Shown: positions 46,101-58,120 of the stretch, one piece after another
Layout: each line of letters begins with the position of its first letter
Numbering within the stretch: the stretch's first letter is position 1
Assembly: GCA_029945375.1 (NCBI GenBank)
Contig: CM057060.1
Span: 1,798,001 to 1,862,000, forward strand
From: Agaricus subrufescens
Taxonomy: Eukaryota; Basidiomycota; Agaricomycetes; Agaricales; Agaricaceae
Direction: 5' to 3'
Length of the DNA stretch: 64,000 nt
Program-made: the position numbers and the translations under genes
The notes under the pieces: model-generated
What the model was told of the DNA's origin: nothing
What the model saw: only the letters and a program-made list of their open reading frames with translations
The model's database searches: none

Positions 46101-49100
46101 AATTCGTCCGCATAGGTTCCTTGCAAGTGACGAGGGCAAGACTACCGGCAAGCTTCTGCGCCATAAGATGACCAGCCTTCTTGAGCTTTTCTTCATTTTG
46201 TTCGGTTGCATAATCCTTAGTCACTAACTCTCGGGTGGAGATACCAGCAATAGTTACGGAGCGTTCCACTACAGGTATGATAATCTGTAAAAAAAAAAAT
46301 CAGTAACCTATATTATTACACATAGCACTGAATACATACATCGCGAACGGATTGATCGACAGCAAGTTGAACTGCGCGCTTGAACGATTGATTCACGTTG
46401 TAGTGGTTTAGATGGGGATCGATGTGAACCTGAAGGGATAGGGCAGATAAAATGCCTTCGATGTGATTGCTGATCGTACGCGAATTATCATTTTGAGGTG
46501 GAAGTATGACACCCTCCTGTATAAGGCTATCGCCTACAACACTGGGAGGCAAATCTCCAGCATATTCGGGGAAACCTTCAGGCCGTGAGCGAATGACCCT
46601 AGTCGCTTCGACGGAGTCGAGATTGATGTCCAAAGCCTTGCACAAGACCTCGATCTCGAATTTGAGATTCAATTTGAGCTCCGCATGGTGATAGAGCTCA
46701 GCAAGAAGGCTGATGACTGCCATAAGCCAAGGATTGGGTGGTCGAAAGATCTTTGATCGGGCGCAGGGTTCCAAAGTTTTGCAAACGAAAGGGATGGCAA
46801 CAATTAAACGACTGCTTGTGTAGCCTTCTATCAAGAGGTCTTTGAACGACAAGTTCCGGTGTTTGATGGGTTGATCTCGAGCCAGAGTTATTGTCCCAAG
46901 CCAGGACCCAACGTTTTTGAGAATGCTACGGTCAGAGCCGGATTGAAGAGTTCGTTCGGCATTGAGCATCGCTTGAGCTTTTACAAAAGTTTCATGAAGA
47001 ACGTAACGAGAGAGGTCCTTACGGTTGAGGGAGTCAAGAAAGCGGAGGTATAAAGTGTGGTTGTTCGGTTCTGAGCTAACGCGTTGATCCACGAGGTAGT
47101 GCGCGAACCAGCGAGAGTAATCGTCTACGAATTGTTCACGCATCTCCTCAATTTTGGCATCAAAGTTGCTCGGAGCGAGATTGTTCACGATGAATAATAT
47201 CTTGTCAGAGAGCTCTTCAGGAGGGGAGACAATCTCTTCTTCAACACTGTCAGCTTTGATAGCAGTGAAAACGGGGGAAGGCTCAGGAACAGGTTCGTTG
47301 GGCGCGACTAGGGTCATCATCTGCATGTCCGCATGGTCAGTAGTTCCACCTGCTGCTAGGATGTGTTGAATGTTGGCCGCAAAGTCAGGTCGAGCCTCGA
47401 CGAAATGAGGTATTTGAAGCAAAGTCTCGCATAACGGTCTCCACTCCACCAGCCGGAACTCGAACTGGTTCAGAGCCCGCATACCAAATTTAAATAAATT
47501 GGTGTGCGGGGCGCACCCGAGAGCGTCGATGATATAGCGGATGGCGATACCAAGGGGAATGTAGTCAATGAGCTGGTGACGGATGAGGGAACCAAAGAGA
47601 TAGGCCGTGAGAGCCAACTCGCGGCTAGGATAGTCGGACTGGAAGAATCTATACTCGTCGAACAGGAAGTGGAGCATGCAAGAGAAAAGCTCGTGGTCTC
47701 GGGGGATTTTTGAAACTTTGAAACGCCGAAGCATGTTGATAACCTCGTCAATGGAAGTTGCCGTGTCATACATCTGCTTATAGATATTATCGACTTCGGC
47801 TTCGATGTCAGTAGGATAGCTCATGACAGCAAATCCAGGCTCGGTTTCGTTTCCCGGGGTCAGATTCATAAGTCGTGGATGGATTTGTAGACAAGTGTTG
47901 CGAACTTCTAAACAAGCTTCAACGTCACCCTCGAACATGTGTTCGGTACTGCATAGTAATCGTCAATGATATTGAAACAAAAGTAATTGATAGATCACGA
48001 ACCTGCTTCGTAAAACGCGTAAGATGACTGTGACAACGTGAGCATTTAAAGGCATAGTTCTGCCTTCCATGGGAGTCTCTGAAAGGCGGCATGCTTTCTC
48101 GCTATCCATCTTCGCCTCTAAAAAGGCAATAACTGAGTGAAGGAACTCCCCATCATATCGAGTAACGTGATCTTGCAACCACTTTTCAAGGTTCAAATAT
48201 TCTCGTCGCGAAGCTAGAGCAGCAACATCGAGAGCAAAGGTAAATGGTTGAACCTCCAGAAGAGCCTCCAGAATCTGCAAAAACTTGTCAACGTTCGAAT
48301 GACTTCGTTTGAGTCAAGAATAAGTTAACTTACTTTGAGATCCTGGGCAACGTCCAAAATCCGTGTTATATTCAAGTTGTTGTCGTCATAAAATTCACGG
48401 AAAGCGGTGGTGAGATAACCAGGGTTGATTTGCCAAATTCTCATGAAAACTAATTGATGATTGGGGTGACCAGCGAGAAACATAGATAGAAGTTTGCGTG
48501 AATATTCAAGCCGAATGTCATTCCACTTAGGATCCTACAAAACCCTGGGTCAGCGGGAAGTATGAAATGATTTCTATGGAACTTACAGGAACCTGGAGTA
48601 GACCCATGTGAACTAGCTCTGCGCTGATCTTGATAGCCTTATCCAACATCTCTCGGACACATGCACGTATTTCTACTGAATCAGAGCCAGCGAGACGGAC
48701 TAGGACTTGGAATAATTCAAGGGAATTCCACGTGTGACTCTGAACGTTTGCAGCAAGGGCTCTGATGGTGGGACTGGCAATAGTCACGTCATCAACAGTT
48801 ACGATTCTGTGACCAGGAAGGCTAACGAAACTGAAGGTATCGGATGGAAGGGAGAGGAGAGCATCAAGAAGGCGCAACTGATAAAGAGGGTTGTTCCATG
48901 TTTCCCAGAAACCAGTGACCGCGTGTGGCTCGACATCTCGAGGTGCATTCAAGAGAATAGATATCAAAAACTTCAGAGTTGCCGTATCTACACCATGTCG
49001 ATCCGACCGATCGAAGGATTTGATAACACTCGGCCAATTGAGTTTGACGTGCTATAATAAATCTTCGTGAGGTGGATTTTTGGAAAGATCATGCTTATAC

Positions 49101-50139
49101 CCACAAAACTTGCCAAAGTACGAATGAGAGCTCCGACATCGCACAGCGGAGTGCCTTCTACAGCTAACCTTCCTAAAGCGGAAACGATATCTACGACCTG
49201 GCTTTCGCGTGGAGGGTTTTGCTCCGTAAATCCAAATAATTCGAAGAGCGCTCGCACGAGGTCAGTATCACTAGTGATATCCGCTCCAAGTTGAACCAAC
49301 GCTTGAACAAGGCTCGTACCAGGAGGGAGGCTAAGATGGACACAGGTATGAGTATGAGTAAGGACAGCGTGTTGATCAAATACCTGAGGTGGGCGAAGAT
49401 ACGGCGAAGTACGGGAGTAATGGCATCTTTACCATACTTGGTTTGGGCGGCAAGAATGAGAGCTTGGCGTTGTTGTGCGTCCAATACGGGAGCGTCAGGC
49501 GGAGGATCAGAGAGGACATTGGCCATGACCTTCGCCAAGCTACTGAGGCTGAGATCCGCGTTCTCGAAAGGGGCAGTGTGACAGATGGAAAGAACAGCAC
49601 TTTCAAATTCTAGCCGGATGATGCTCGCAGCCTGGTTGGCCAGCTCTTTTCGGGTGGGAGTAGAAACAAAGGCGGAGGCAAGGACAAGACGTTCCAAGGG
49701 GCGAAGTCCTACTCTATCCACAAATCGCACAAGGTCAAAATGCCGAAAGATATCCCCTTCTCCTTTGTCAATTCCCTCACGGAAACGGTCTGCGAGGATC
49801 GGGTCACGGCCGATACGTTGAGATTCTGAGACGAGAAGCCGAAAAGTAAGGGCGTCTGTTCCTCCGAATGCAGGGGCAGCTGAAGTGAGACGTTGTTGGG
49901 AGTGGACGATGAGGCGACGTATGAAGTGCAGATACGTTTCTACACCGTGTTGCTCAGAAAGCTGAGTGATAAATCACAGGTCAAGACCGCGTCACGCGAG
50001 GACAAATAAGAGAAAATGCACGTACCGAGCGTATTTCGAGTTGATTTCTCTCAAAGTTCTCCTCCGTGAGCGTCGAGAGCAAAAAAACAATTTGGGCCTT
50101 GACAATGGTATGGATATTTGTTGTCGGCGGGTTGTCCAT
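43170..50139 (-). CDS. NOT1: CCR4-NOT complex scaffold subunit NOT1
   Basis: Central scaffold of the CCR4-NOT deadenylase. I choose the ATG at 50139 (MDNPPTTNIHTIVKAQ), followed by IVFLLSTLTEENFERNQLEI. A 5' continuation starting with GTG is ignored. In order I see the N-terminal HEAT part (LNITRILDVAQDLK-like, DPKWNDIRLEYSRKLLS), the Caf1-binding MIF4G region (PEELSDKILFIVNNLAPSNF, YSRWFAHYLVDQRV), the CNOT9-binding DUF3819 region (HNLSFKDL-type, KRAVQLAVDQSVRDIIIPVV, ERSVTIAGISTRELVTKDYA) and the C-terminal Not1 domain (YFHLLIAISDTYSSLQPTYF, FAFSWMCLVSHRLFMPKLL, YPNAHTHWFSSLMLYLF, VLLERFIVHRPHPWGALVTF). It ends SVRHNLS at 43170. It is close to 2,000 residues long, with about a dozen short introns. 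Confidence 0.93.
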
Positions 50140-50444
50140 ATGGGACGACGACCTGGAGGGGGTCACCGAACGCCGCGCAGCACTTCCAGGTCCGGTCGCC
50201 GTTTTGAATGACGTTTAGCGGTTGATATAGAGGGGAGAGGATGAAGACCGCCTCCAACACGATCCTTCAATGTGTAGAGTGGCAGCAACTCCCCCTCAAA
50301 GACAGCGTGCCATGCACTCCGGTTTTCGAGCTCCGCCTTATTTTGAAACTCCGAACTTCTGCCTTTCCCTTTCCCATGAAACATTTCAGGATTAAATTAC
50401 GAGTACAAGCTTTAAAGAAACCGATAACATGACTGAATAAACTC
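50140..50444. other. Intergenic between NOT1 and the sugar transporter
   Basis: About 300 bp with the NOT1 promoter and the transporter 3' end. Frames here overlap the NOT1 leader and show no independent gene. Confidence 0.4.
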
Positions 50445-52366
50445 TTATCCTCTATATACCTTGAATAGAGAAAAGCTAGCCACCATTAAAACACCAGCAA
50501 AAACATAAAAAACGCGCCCCTCCTTCAACGGATCTTCACCCGAAAGGAAACTCCGTAGCGGAAGGAAAACTAAGCCAACGAAAAAATTAGTGACCCCTGT
50601 ACAATGCGATTTTAGTGATTTGATACAATGACCATACACGACAAACTTACAGTTGAAAGACAATGCCATCGATGACAATGCAGAAACAGCCTAGATTTTA
50701 TTCAGTCAAACAATCTAGTTTTGTAACATGAAATACGTGCATGGGGTGGAGAAACCTCAGGAATCAATACGAAAGGAATTGGGCCTAGGCCAATAGCAAA
50801 CGACCTAGAAACAAGAAATCAACACAAGAGAGGGCGTAGCCATAGAAGATTACACACATAATGAACGTAAGTGTTGCAATGCTAGTCATAGTGCTAAAGC
50901 CGTTGTTGAGGCCAAAACCGATAGCAGCAAGTGAGGCAAGAGCGCCAATAACAGAAGAACTAAGAAGAGACTTGCGTCCAACCCGCTGTATGCATATGTC
51001 AGTCAATTGCGATTCGGTTCAAAAGAAAAACCAAAAAAAACCTCTATAAGGATAATCGGCGGAAATGTCATAATGACATTCACAACGGTGATACCAAGGG
51101 AGACATATGGGCCTAAGTCGGGCAAAGATTTCGATAGAATTTCATTACTATAATAAAGAACTTATGCCAGTGTCAAACATGACAAGCTTGTAAGCTGCTA
51201 ATTTGAACTTACCCGCATTGACACCTAAAGGTTCAGCATAAGGAGTCAGAAGATGTGGCTCAGAGTATGACCATACCAGAAATTTGTTGTGATACCATAG
51301 CGAAGCAGGTGATCATTAAGGGCTTGTGAAGCTCAGGGGATGAGAATAACTGCAACACAGTTGCCCTTTTGGTTGAATCTGCAGGGCGTCGCGCCTCGGC
51401 GCCTTCCAATAGTGGGTTCTCATCGTCAGCCACAGGAGCTGTACAAGGGTCAGCTGAATGTGGTCACTTGGCATAGTATGAACCCACGTGTGGTACTATG
51501 GGCACTAGCTCGCCATAGACGCCGAGAGACAACCTTCTTCTCCTCGGATCGATTCTGGGCGCCCAACCAGGCGGGGCTCTCAGTGATTAGATAGCCAGTT
51601 ACAAGCTGAATAAAGCCAATGGCCGAAGACAGGAAAAGCACATAGCGCCACTCGCTCGGCATTGAATATCGGAATCCAACAATCTGAGTAGACATGATGC
51701 CGAGAACGATTCCGAGTTGAGTCAACACGCCTGCGACAAAACATAAGTCACGTTTAGAAGCACGAAGTAGAGAAGTAGAGAACCGATGCTTCCGCTAATT
51801 GTAGAGGGCGCAATTTCAGCAGCATAGACCGGTGCAACGCATATACCTATGCCTGAGCCAACGCCGATAAGGAACCTGGAAAGGGTTAGATAACGAAAAG
51901 CTATAGGCTAGTAATCACTGACCTGCCGAAAATCAGAGAAGTAACAGAACCACTGGCACCCATAAGGGCAGTACCAACGACGTGGAACAGAGCTGTGACC
52001 TGAGATGCTCCCTTGCGGCCAAGACGGTCCATAACAATATTAGCAACAAGGCTACCTAGGAGGCCGCCCACAGTGAAAACAGCCGTGACGAACGAGAAAA
52101 CGAAGTTGGACATCTGTATGCATGACGGGAAGAAAGAGTTGTCAAGGGGGAGGTGTTCCTCGGTGCGCTCGCATGTTAAGACGGCCTTGATTTGATTCAA
52201 GGCAGATGTATGGTAGCCATACTGATCAAGCAGGCATGGGTGAGCAACAAAGAGGTGGCTGGGTAGAAAGAGAGCTCGCCTGGAAGGGAATGACCAAGAC
52301 CCAAATACAGACAAACCAGCCATAGAGGGAGAAAGAGTCGCCGTTGGTGTTCCTGTGGCCGGGCAT
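50445..52366 (-). CDS. MFS sugar-porter family transporter (Vps73/YBR241C-like), with a GC-AG intron
   Basis: Twelve-helix major facilitator. The start is the ATG at 52366 (MPGHRNTNGDSFSLYG). Helix 1 is split by a 58-nt intron at 52222-52279 whose donor is GC: reading WVLVIPFQ|YGYHTSALNQIKAVLTC across it restores the family sequence. Next come FVTAVFTVGGLLGSLVANIV, MDRLGRKGASQV (the DRxGRK loop-2 motif), SVTSLIFGRFLIGVGSGIGI, VAPVYAAEIAPSTI, QLGIVLGIMSTQIVG, PSEWRYVLFLSSAIGF and ITESPAWL (the PESPxxL-like motif). The second half has ISKSLPDLGPYVSLGITVVN, EVVGRKSLLSS-like sequence, GLGPIPFVLIPE and WVTNFFVGLVFLPLRSF. It ends VYRG at 50445. The N-terminal Asn/Gln motif suits the vacuolar Vps73-type subgroup. 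Substrate unknown. Confidence 0.85.
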
Positions 52367-52711
52367 GCAAGATGTCTGTGCGAGGAGGGGTCGAGGCAGC
52401 GGGAACGGCCGACTGGCAGGTAAGGTACAGTTGGACAGCGGAGCAGGGTGTGCCCCGGAGCATCACACGAACTATGATCACTGATCAGATCGGAGATCCA
52501 GCCCAGTCAGCTGATAGCGAGATCGAGTAATCTCGTAGCCAAAATAGAACCCAGTCTTCACTATTTCCGTTGCCAACCAAACACAACAGTTATCCCACAG
52601 TAAATCTTTTAAAGAGTAGTCGCGAATGCATCTTCCCTGGCCGTTTTGTATGCACCCCCGCTCACTCGCTCGCACGAGTTGTCCGTTCGTTGCCCTTCCC
52701 ACTCGTTCCCC
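52367..52711. promoter_or_regulatory. Shared divergent promoter of the sugar transporter and alpha-amylase genes
   Basis: 345 bp between the two start codons. Matches to the CreA/Mig1 glucose-repressor core SYGGRG occur at 52438-52443 (GCGGAG), 52455-52460 (CCGGAG) and 52656-52661 (GCGGGG on the minus strand). Such six-base words occur often by chance, so carbon-catabolite control is only suggested. I see no clear TATA box near the amylase start; a CT-rich run precedes it. Confidence 0.35.
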
Positions 52712-55047
52712 ATGCTTTTCCTAGCCCTCTTTCTCTCTCTCTTTTTGTCCATCCACATCACTCGTGCAGCCACCGCAGACCAATGGCGCTCCCGCTCTAT
52801 ATACCAGTAACAACTCCTCCTAAGCTTTGATCATCCCGTACCAATTCATTGTCACCTAGAATCATCACGGACCGCTTCGCTCTTCCCAGCGGGGCCAGCA
52901 ACAACGCCTGTGACCCCGCAGCGCAGACGTACTGCGGTGGGACGTGGACTGCGTGTGTCCTTCTTTTTTTTTCCGATTCTGACGTCTGAGTCTAAAGTGC
53001 GGCGTTAGAATACGCGAAAACCTCGACTACATTCAAGATGCTGGCTTTACGGCAGGTGATTCTTTATTTTCCATTTCCGGTGTATCGGTCCCATCGGTCT
53101 CATCATCGACCACTAGTATGGATCAGCCCGGTGAATGAGAACTATGATGGCCCCCGTACTGCATATGGTGACCCATACCACGGCTACTGGATCAAGGACA
53201 TTAGCAAGCTTAACAACCGTTTTGGCACGGCCGATGACCTCAAGGCCTTGATTCAGGAGCTCCATCGTCGCGACATGTGAGCTGGAGGCCTGCTATGCAC
53301 TTCTGCTAGACTAATGCATTCTCGCAGGTATATCATGGTTGATATTGTGGTTAACAACGTCATGTCCACCTCCTTGAAGCCGGATTATTCTAACTATTTT
53401 TTCAAAGATTCTGTAAGTGTGTCACTTCCGGTATTAATATACCAGAACTTAAGAGTCCGCAGTCCATGTATCATCATTATTGCCCGATACAGTGGGGCAA
53501 TACTACCAGTGAACAAGACTGTTGGTTAGGAGACGAGAAAGTGCCTCTTCCTGACGTCGACACGAGTAATCCTGCCGTCATTGCTCAATACGGTGATTGG
53601 ATCCAGAACTTCGTTCAGGAATATGAAATTGACGGGCTTCGCATTGACGGTAAGATTAAAAAAGCCTGCCGACAACTATAACACTGATCCTTCTCAAGCT
53701 GCCAAGTACGTATCAATCATCACTATCACACCTCCTGTCGAGGTACTCATTTATTTCGAGGCATGTCAACCTCGACTTTTGGCCCAAGTTTGCTGCAAAG
53801 GCAGGTGTATTTTGCATGGGAGAAGTCTTTAGTGGCGTTGAAGTTGAGTAGGTCACGCTATATCTACCTTATCGCTGCACTAGCTCATTTGCGGCCCAGC
53901 CCTGTTGCGCAATATCAAGGACCCCAAGGACTTGATTCTGTTCTTAATTATCCTATGCGTTCGGCATTGGTAGAGGCTTTTGCCATCCCTGGGCCCGGTA
54001 ACATCACCGCAGTTTCGACTGTGTTCGAGCAATCCAAGAAGAGTTTTCACGTATGTCATGTCCGATTTCGTTCTCTTACACCCGCTCATTCGAGCCAGGA
54101 TACCACTTTACTAGGCAACTTTCTGGAAAATCACGATGTTCAACGCTGGCATAATCTATCTGTTGATCCTCAAAGCTTATAGTGAGAAGACCCATTTGAC
54201 CATAGAGTTCAATTTCTGATTTAACATCGCTCAAGTAACGCCATGGTATTAAATTTCATGATGGAGGGCATCCCTATTGTATATTATGGACAAGAGCAAT
54301 CGTTCACGGGTGGTACCGATCCCGTAATGAACGCCTCTCATATAATTTACTAGCCAACTAACCTCCCGACTAGTTTAATCGTGAACCACTGTGGCCGTCG
54401 AATTATCAACAGACAACTGCTTATAAACTCATTCAGACTTTGAATCAGGTTTGTCATCGAAACTCTTCTTCTCGAGGCTGATGGTAACGCTTTTGCACAG
54501 TTTCGCAATTATCTGGTCAGGACAGATTGGGTGAATCAACAAAGCCAGATATTGACCACTAGCCCTTATGGGATTGCTGTGATCAGAGGATCGATCATCT
54601 CTATCGCTACCAACATTGGTTCTCCTGTAAGTTGCAATATCCGACAAGTTGGCGCTTGCTGATTTCGTTACTAGCCACAAAACGGCACCCATATTGCAGT
54701 GAAGTCTGGGCTTGATTCAAGCACAAGCATGACAAAGTAGGTGCTAACTTACTCTAGTTGACGAGCAGGAGGATGTGACAATGCTGCTTAGTATTTTGAC
54801 GTGCCAACAATGGGTTGTAGGTTCTGGCGGTTTCCTTGACGTTCAATATACCAAAGGGGGTCAGCCCGTCATCCTTGCACCAACGAAAGCCCTCAATGGT
54901 TCCGGCATGTGTGGCAACGCGCTTCCTGCACAGTTGACTGGCAGTGCTAATCAACAAGACTCTGCCGCGACATCTTCGTTCAATTTCGTGCGCATAGCCG
55001 CCGCGGTGCCCATGGTATTGATTTTGCATTGGGCCATCGCTTTTTGA
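52712..55047 (+). CDS. Secreted, GPI-anchored GH13 alpha-amylase
   Basis: Endo-acting starch hydrolase. The start is the ATG at 52712. [19 protein letters not shown] is a strong signal peptide. Spliced exons give the Taka-amylase layout: [65 protein letters not shown] (region I), GLRIDAAKHVNLDFW (region II, nucleophile Asp), [10 protein letters not shown] (region III, general acid Glu) and [11 protein letters not shown] (region IV, Asp). Region II needs a 7-nt microexon, CTGCCAA (53699-53705), between introns of 49 and 55 nt; without it the frame breaks. The C-terminal domain ends [20 protein letters not shown] followed by ILHWAIAF, a small-residue site plus hydrophobic tail typical of GPI addition. 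It probably acts at the cell wall, as Aspergillus AgtA and S. pombe Aah proteins do. About a dozen introns. Confidence 0.88.
53699..53705 (+). other. 7-nt microexon inside the alpha-amylase catalytic motif
   Basis: CTGCCAA, preceded by CTCAAG and followed by GTACGT. Joined to the G of the upstream exon (53649) and the G at 53761 it spells GCT GCC AAG, completing RID-AAK-HVN. The flanking introns are 53650-53698 and 53706-53760. Confidence 0.7.
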
Positions 55048-55339
55048 AGAATTTAATCAAATTTCACTCTTTTGTTTATTGGAGAGAAAAAGAAAATTGT
55101 TTTCTATTTGTACACATCTGCCAGTATATACCACGAGATACCATGTTGATTGTGTATGTACAGTGCTGTTACTTAGCTACTACTTTTGCTTTGGTATTCG
55201 GAATCATATCACGACGCTTGGATACTGTACACAGCCGAGAGACGTAGGACGTGTCAGGCGTGTCAACGATGATTTGCGGCTGTTACTTATAAATAGGTTC
55301 CTGTGACACGACGCGTTACTATACTTTCGCGTCTACATC

Positions 55340-57255
55340 ATGCCTCGGGAGATCGTAACAGTCCAGCTTGGACAATGCGGGAATCAGAGTGCGCATATAC
55401 TTATTTTCGGTTTCGTTTTCTCACTAAGCTGGATGTTCAGTGGGTTCTGTGTTTTGGCAGCGGCTTTGTGCCGAGCATGGGATTAGCAAGGAGGGTATCC
55501 TTGAAGAGTGGGCAACAGAAGGAGGAGATCGAAAAGATGTTTTCTTTTATCAAGCAGATGATGAACATTATATCCCACGCGCCATTCTCATCGACCTTGA
55601 ACCTCGTGTATGCCGGACTGTTCAACTCCTCTTGCAAGTGTTGACATTCAATACAGGTTATCAATAACATCCTCACATCACCCTATGCCAACCTATATAA
55701 CCCTGAGAATATCTTCCTGTCAACGCATGGGGGAGGTGCTGGTAATAACTGGGCCCAGGGCTATGCTCACGGAGAAAAGGTCTACGAGGAAGTAATGGAA
55801 ATGGTGGATCGTGAAGCAGAGGGCAGCGACTCGCTCGAGGTCGGTATGCCGTATATTCATTCCTATCATCATGCTTTCGTTTCACGTCTTGAGATTGTGC
55901 TAATTCGCTGACTACTCTACAAACTTATTCATATAGGGTTTTATGCTCATGCACTCTATCGCAGGTGGCACAGGCTCTGGTCTCGGATCCTTTCTCTTAG
56001 AGAGGCTAAATGACAAGTTCCCCAAAAAGTTGATACAAACTTACAGCGTCTTCCCAAATGCACAAGAGGGTGATGTTGTCGTTCAGCCGTACAACTCTCT
56101 ATTAACCTTAAAGCGGCTGGTCAATCACGCGGATTCGGTGGTGGTGTTGGATAACGGGGCATTGGCGCGGATATCGGCCGACCGATTACATCTTCAAACA
56201 CCGTCATTTGACCAGACGAATCAATTAGTACGTATTCGACGTTCTATCCGAGCAGCGGTAGCATTTATTAATTGTCCTGTTTTTGTCAAGGTCTCGACCG
56301 TGATGGCTGCTAGTACACAGACACTCCGATATCCGGGATATATGAACAATGATCTTGTTGGAATCATCGCTTCACTGATACCGACACCTCGATGCCATTT
56401 CTTAATGACTTCTTACACTCCTTTTACAAGCGATCAAATAGATAAGGTATGCTTCTGCAACCCCTTACCTCCCTTCATATACTCTATTGAGCGTCATGCG
56501 TTTTAGGCAAAATCAATCCGTCGCACGACGGTTCTGGATGTCATGCGTAGGCTCTTACAACCCAAAAACAGAATGGTGTCGACGACGCCTAGTAAAACTG
56601 CTTGCTATATCTCTATCTTGAACATCATCCAGGGCGATGTTGATCCTACAGATGTGAGCGATTTAGATGGGAGGGGTGGCGTTGGCGTACTTTGACAGCT
56701 GATGTGCTTTTTTCACTAGGTTCATCAATCATTGCTTCGTATTAGGGAACGGCAGCTAGCCAACTTCATTCCCTGGGGTCCCGCATCTATTCAAGTTGCC
56801 TTAACGCGAAGGTCTCCATATGTTACAACGAATCATCGCGTGAGCGGTTTGATGTTAGCCAACCACACTAGTATTGCTTCCGTGAGGGTCTTTCTTCTTG
56901 ATAAAGAATCAGTACTAAATTGCTGTTCACGTTGATACAGCTCTTCAAACGTATGTTGGATCAATTTGATCGGCTCAGGAGGAGGAACGCATTTTTAGAA
57001 CAATATAAGAGGGAAAGGATGTTTGAAAACGGCTTGGAAGAGTTCGACGATGCACGGTAAGGGTCGGTTTAAACCCTACGCGTGAGTTTCTAATCAGATA
57101 AATAGAGCGACATGCGAAGAGCTCTTGAAGGAATACAAGGCATGTGAAAGTGCAGATTACATCTCTTATGTATGTGTTCGCCTCATACTTTTCTGGATAT
57201 GGGGATTCTAAAATTTACGGCGCAGGGAGGCGCTGAAGACGAACCAGCCACGTAA
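55340..57255 (+). CDS. Gamma-tubulin
   Basis: Microtubule nucleator at the spindle pole body. The start is the ATG at 55340: [16 protein letters not shown], then an intron inside the next codon, then [19 protein letters not shown]. Further gamma-tubulin blocks are [56 protein letters not shown] (GTP-binding signature), [73 protein letters not shown] and [21 protein letters not shown]. The C-terminus is short and acidic, GGAEDEPAT. About nine short introns. The gene is intact. Only 292 bp separate it from the amylase gene upstream on the same strand. Confidence 0.96.
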
Positions 57256-57384
57256 CTGAAATGGAGACCTGTTTCCAACAGTGTACTATATATGTCAACT
57301 TATGTACCAGGATATCTAGGGCGTGTAAAATGAGGTTAATAAATCAAGACAGAAAGTCTGGGCGAGGTTCGGAGGGGACAAAGA

Positions 57385-58120
57385 TTAAGTCTTCTTCGGC
57401 CCCTCCATTTTCTTCCCAATGTCTGCACCTGGAATCCGGTGTTAGAAGGGGCGGTAATGAGAAGATGAATGACGTTGACTTGCCTCTGAGTTTCACTTTA
57501 AGGATCCTTTCGAGCTTCCCCAAGATTTGAGGATTAGGAACAGCCTTCGAAGACTCGTAGTCTTGCAGTACAGAAGGTTTTTCGTTGATTTTTTGGGCTA
57601 GTTCCTTTTGCGAGAGCTGAAGTTCCTGTCGCGCAGTCTGTATAGCCTAGATAAATTGGTAAGGAGCAGATAGCGAATCGACATCATATCAACTACATAC
57701 CCGACCAACATTCGCAGAAACTTTGGGCGGTGGGGCAACCTCGTTCTCGCGGTCAAGTTTGGCAATGCGTTGGTGGTCAGTTCCTATAGATGAAGTTTGA
57801 GAATGTTGAGCAGGGGCAAAACTGCAAAGAGCGTGTGACCTTACCTTGATGAGCTTTATTTCCTCCAGCTGAAATCTTCTTATCGACTGAAACCACCGCA
57901 CCGGTACGTCGAGCCTAATCGACCATTTTACCATGAATATTTCTCTGCAGATGAGGTTCGAGGGGTGGGACTTACAGCTGGAAAGGGGAAAAGATGAACT
58001 AGAGCTCGACATGAGAAAGTTTTAAGGGCACTCACCATTCAGGTCAGAGTCTTTCTTTGTGACTTTGGCGACCTGCCTCTTGTATCCAACAACGAGCTTT
58101 GAGTCCCAATCAGCGTCCAT
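57385..58120 (-). CDS. MBF1: Multiprotein bridging factor 1 (MBF1)
   Basis: Transcriptional coactivator linking activators to TBP, also implicated in ribosome-collision frameshift control. The start is the ATG at 58120 ([16 protein letters not shown]). The N-terminal MBF1 domain continues [50 protein letters not shown] and SANVGR. The Cro/C1 helix-turn-helix follows with [40 protein letters not shown] and [14 protein letters not shown]. It ends KKMEGPKKT. Length is about 150 residues with four introns, standard for the family. It is divergent from the tetraspanin gene. Confidence 0.94.
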
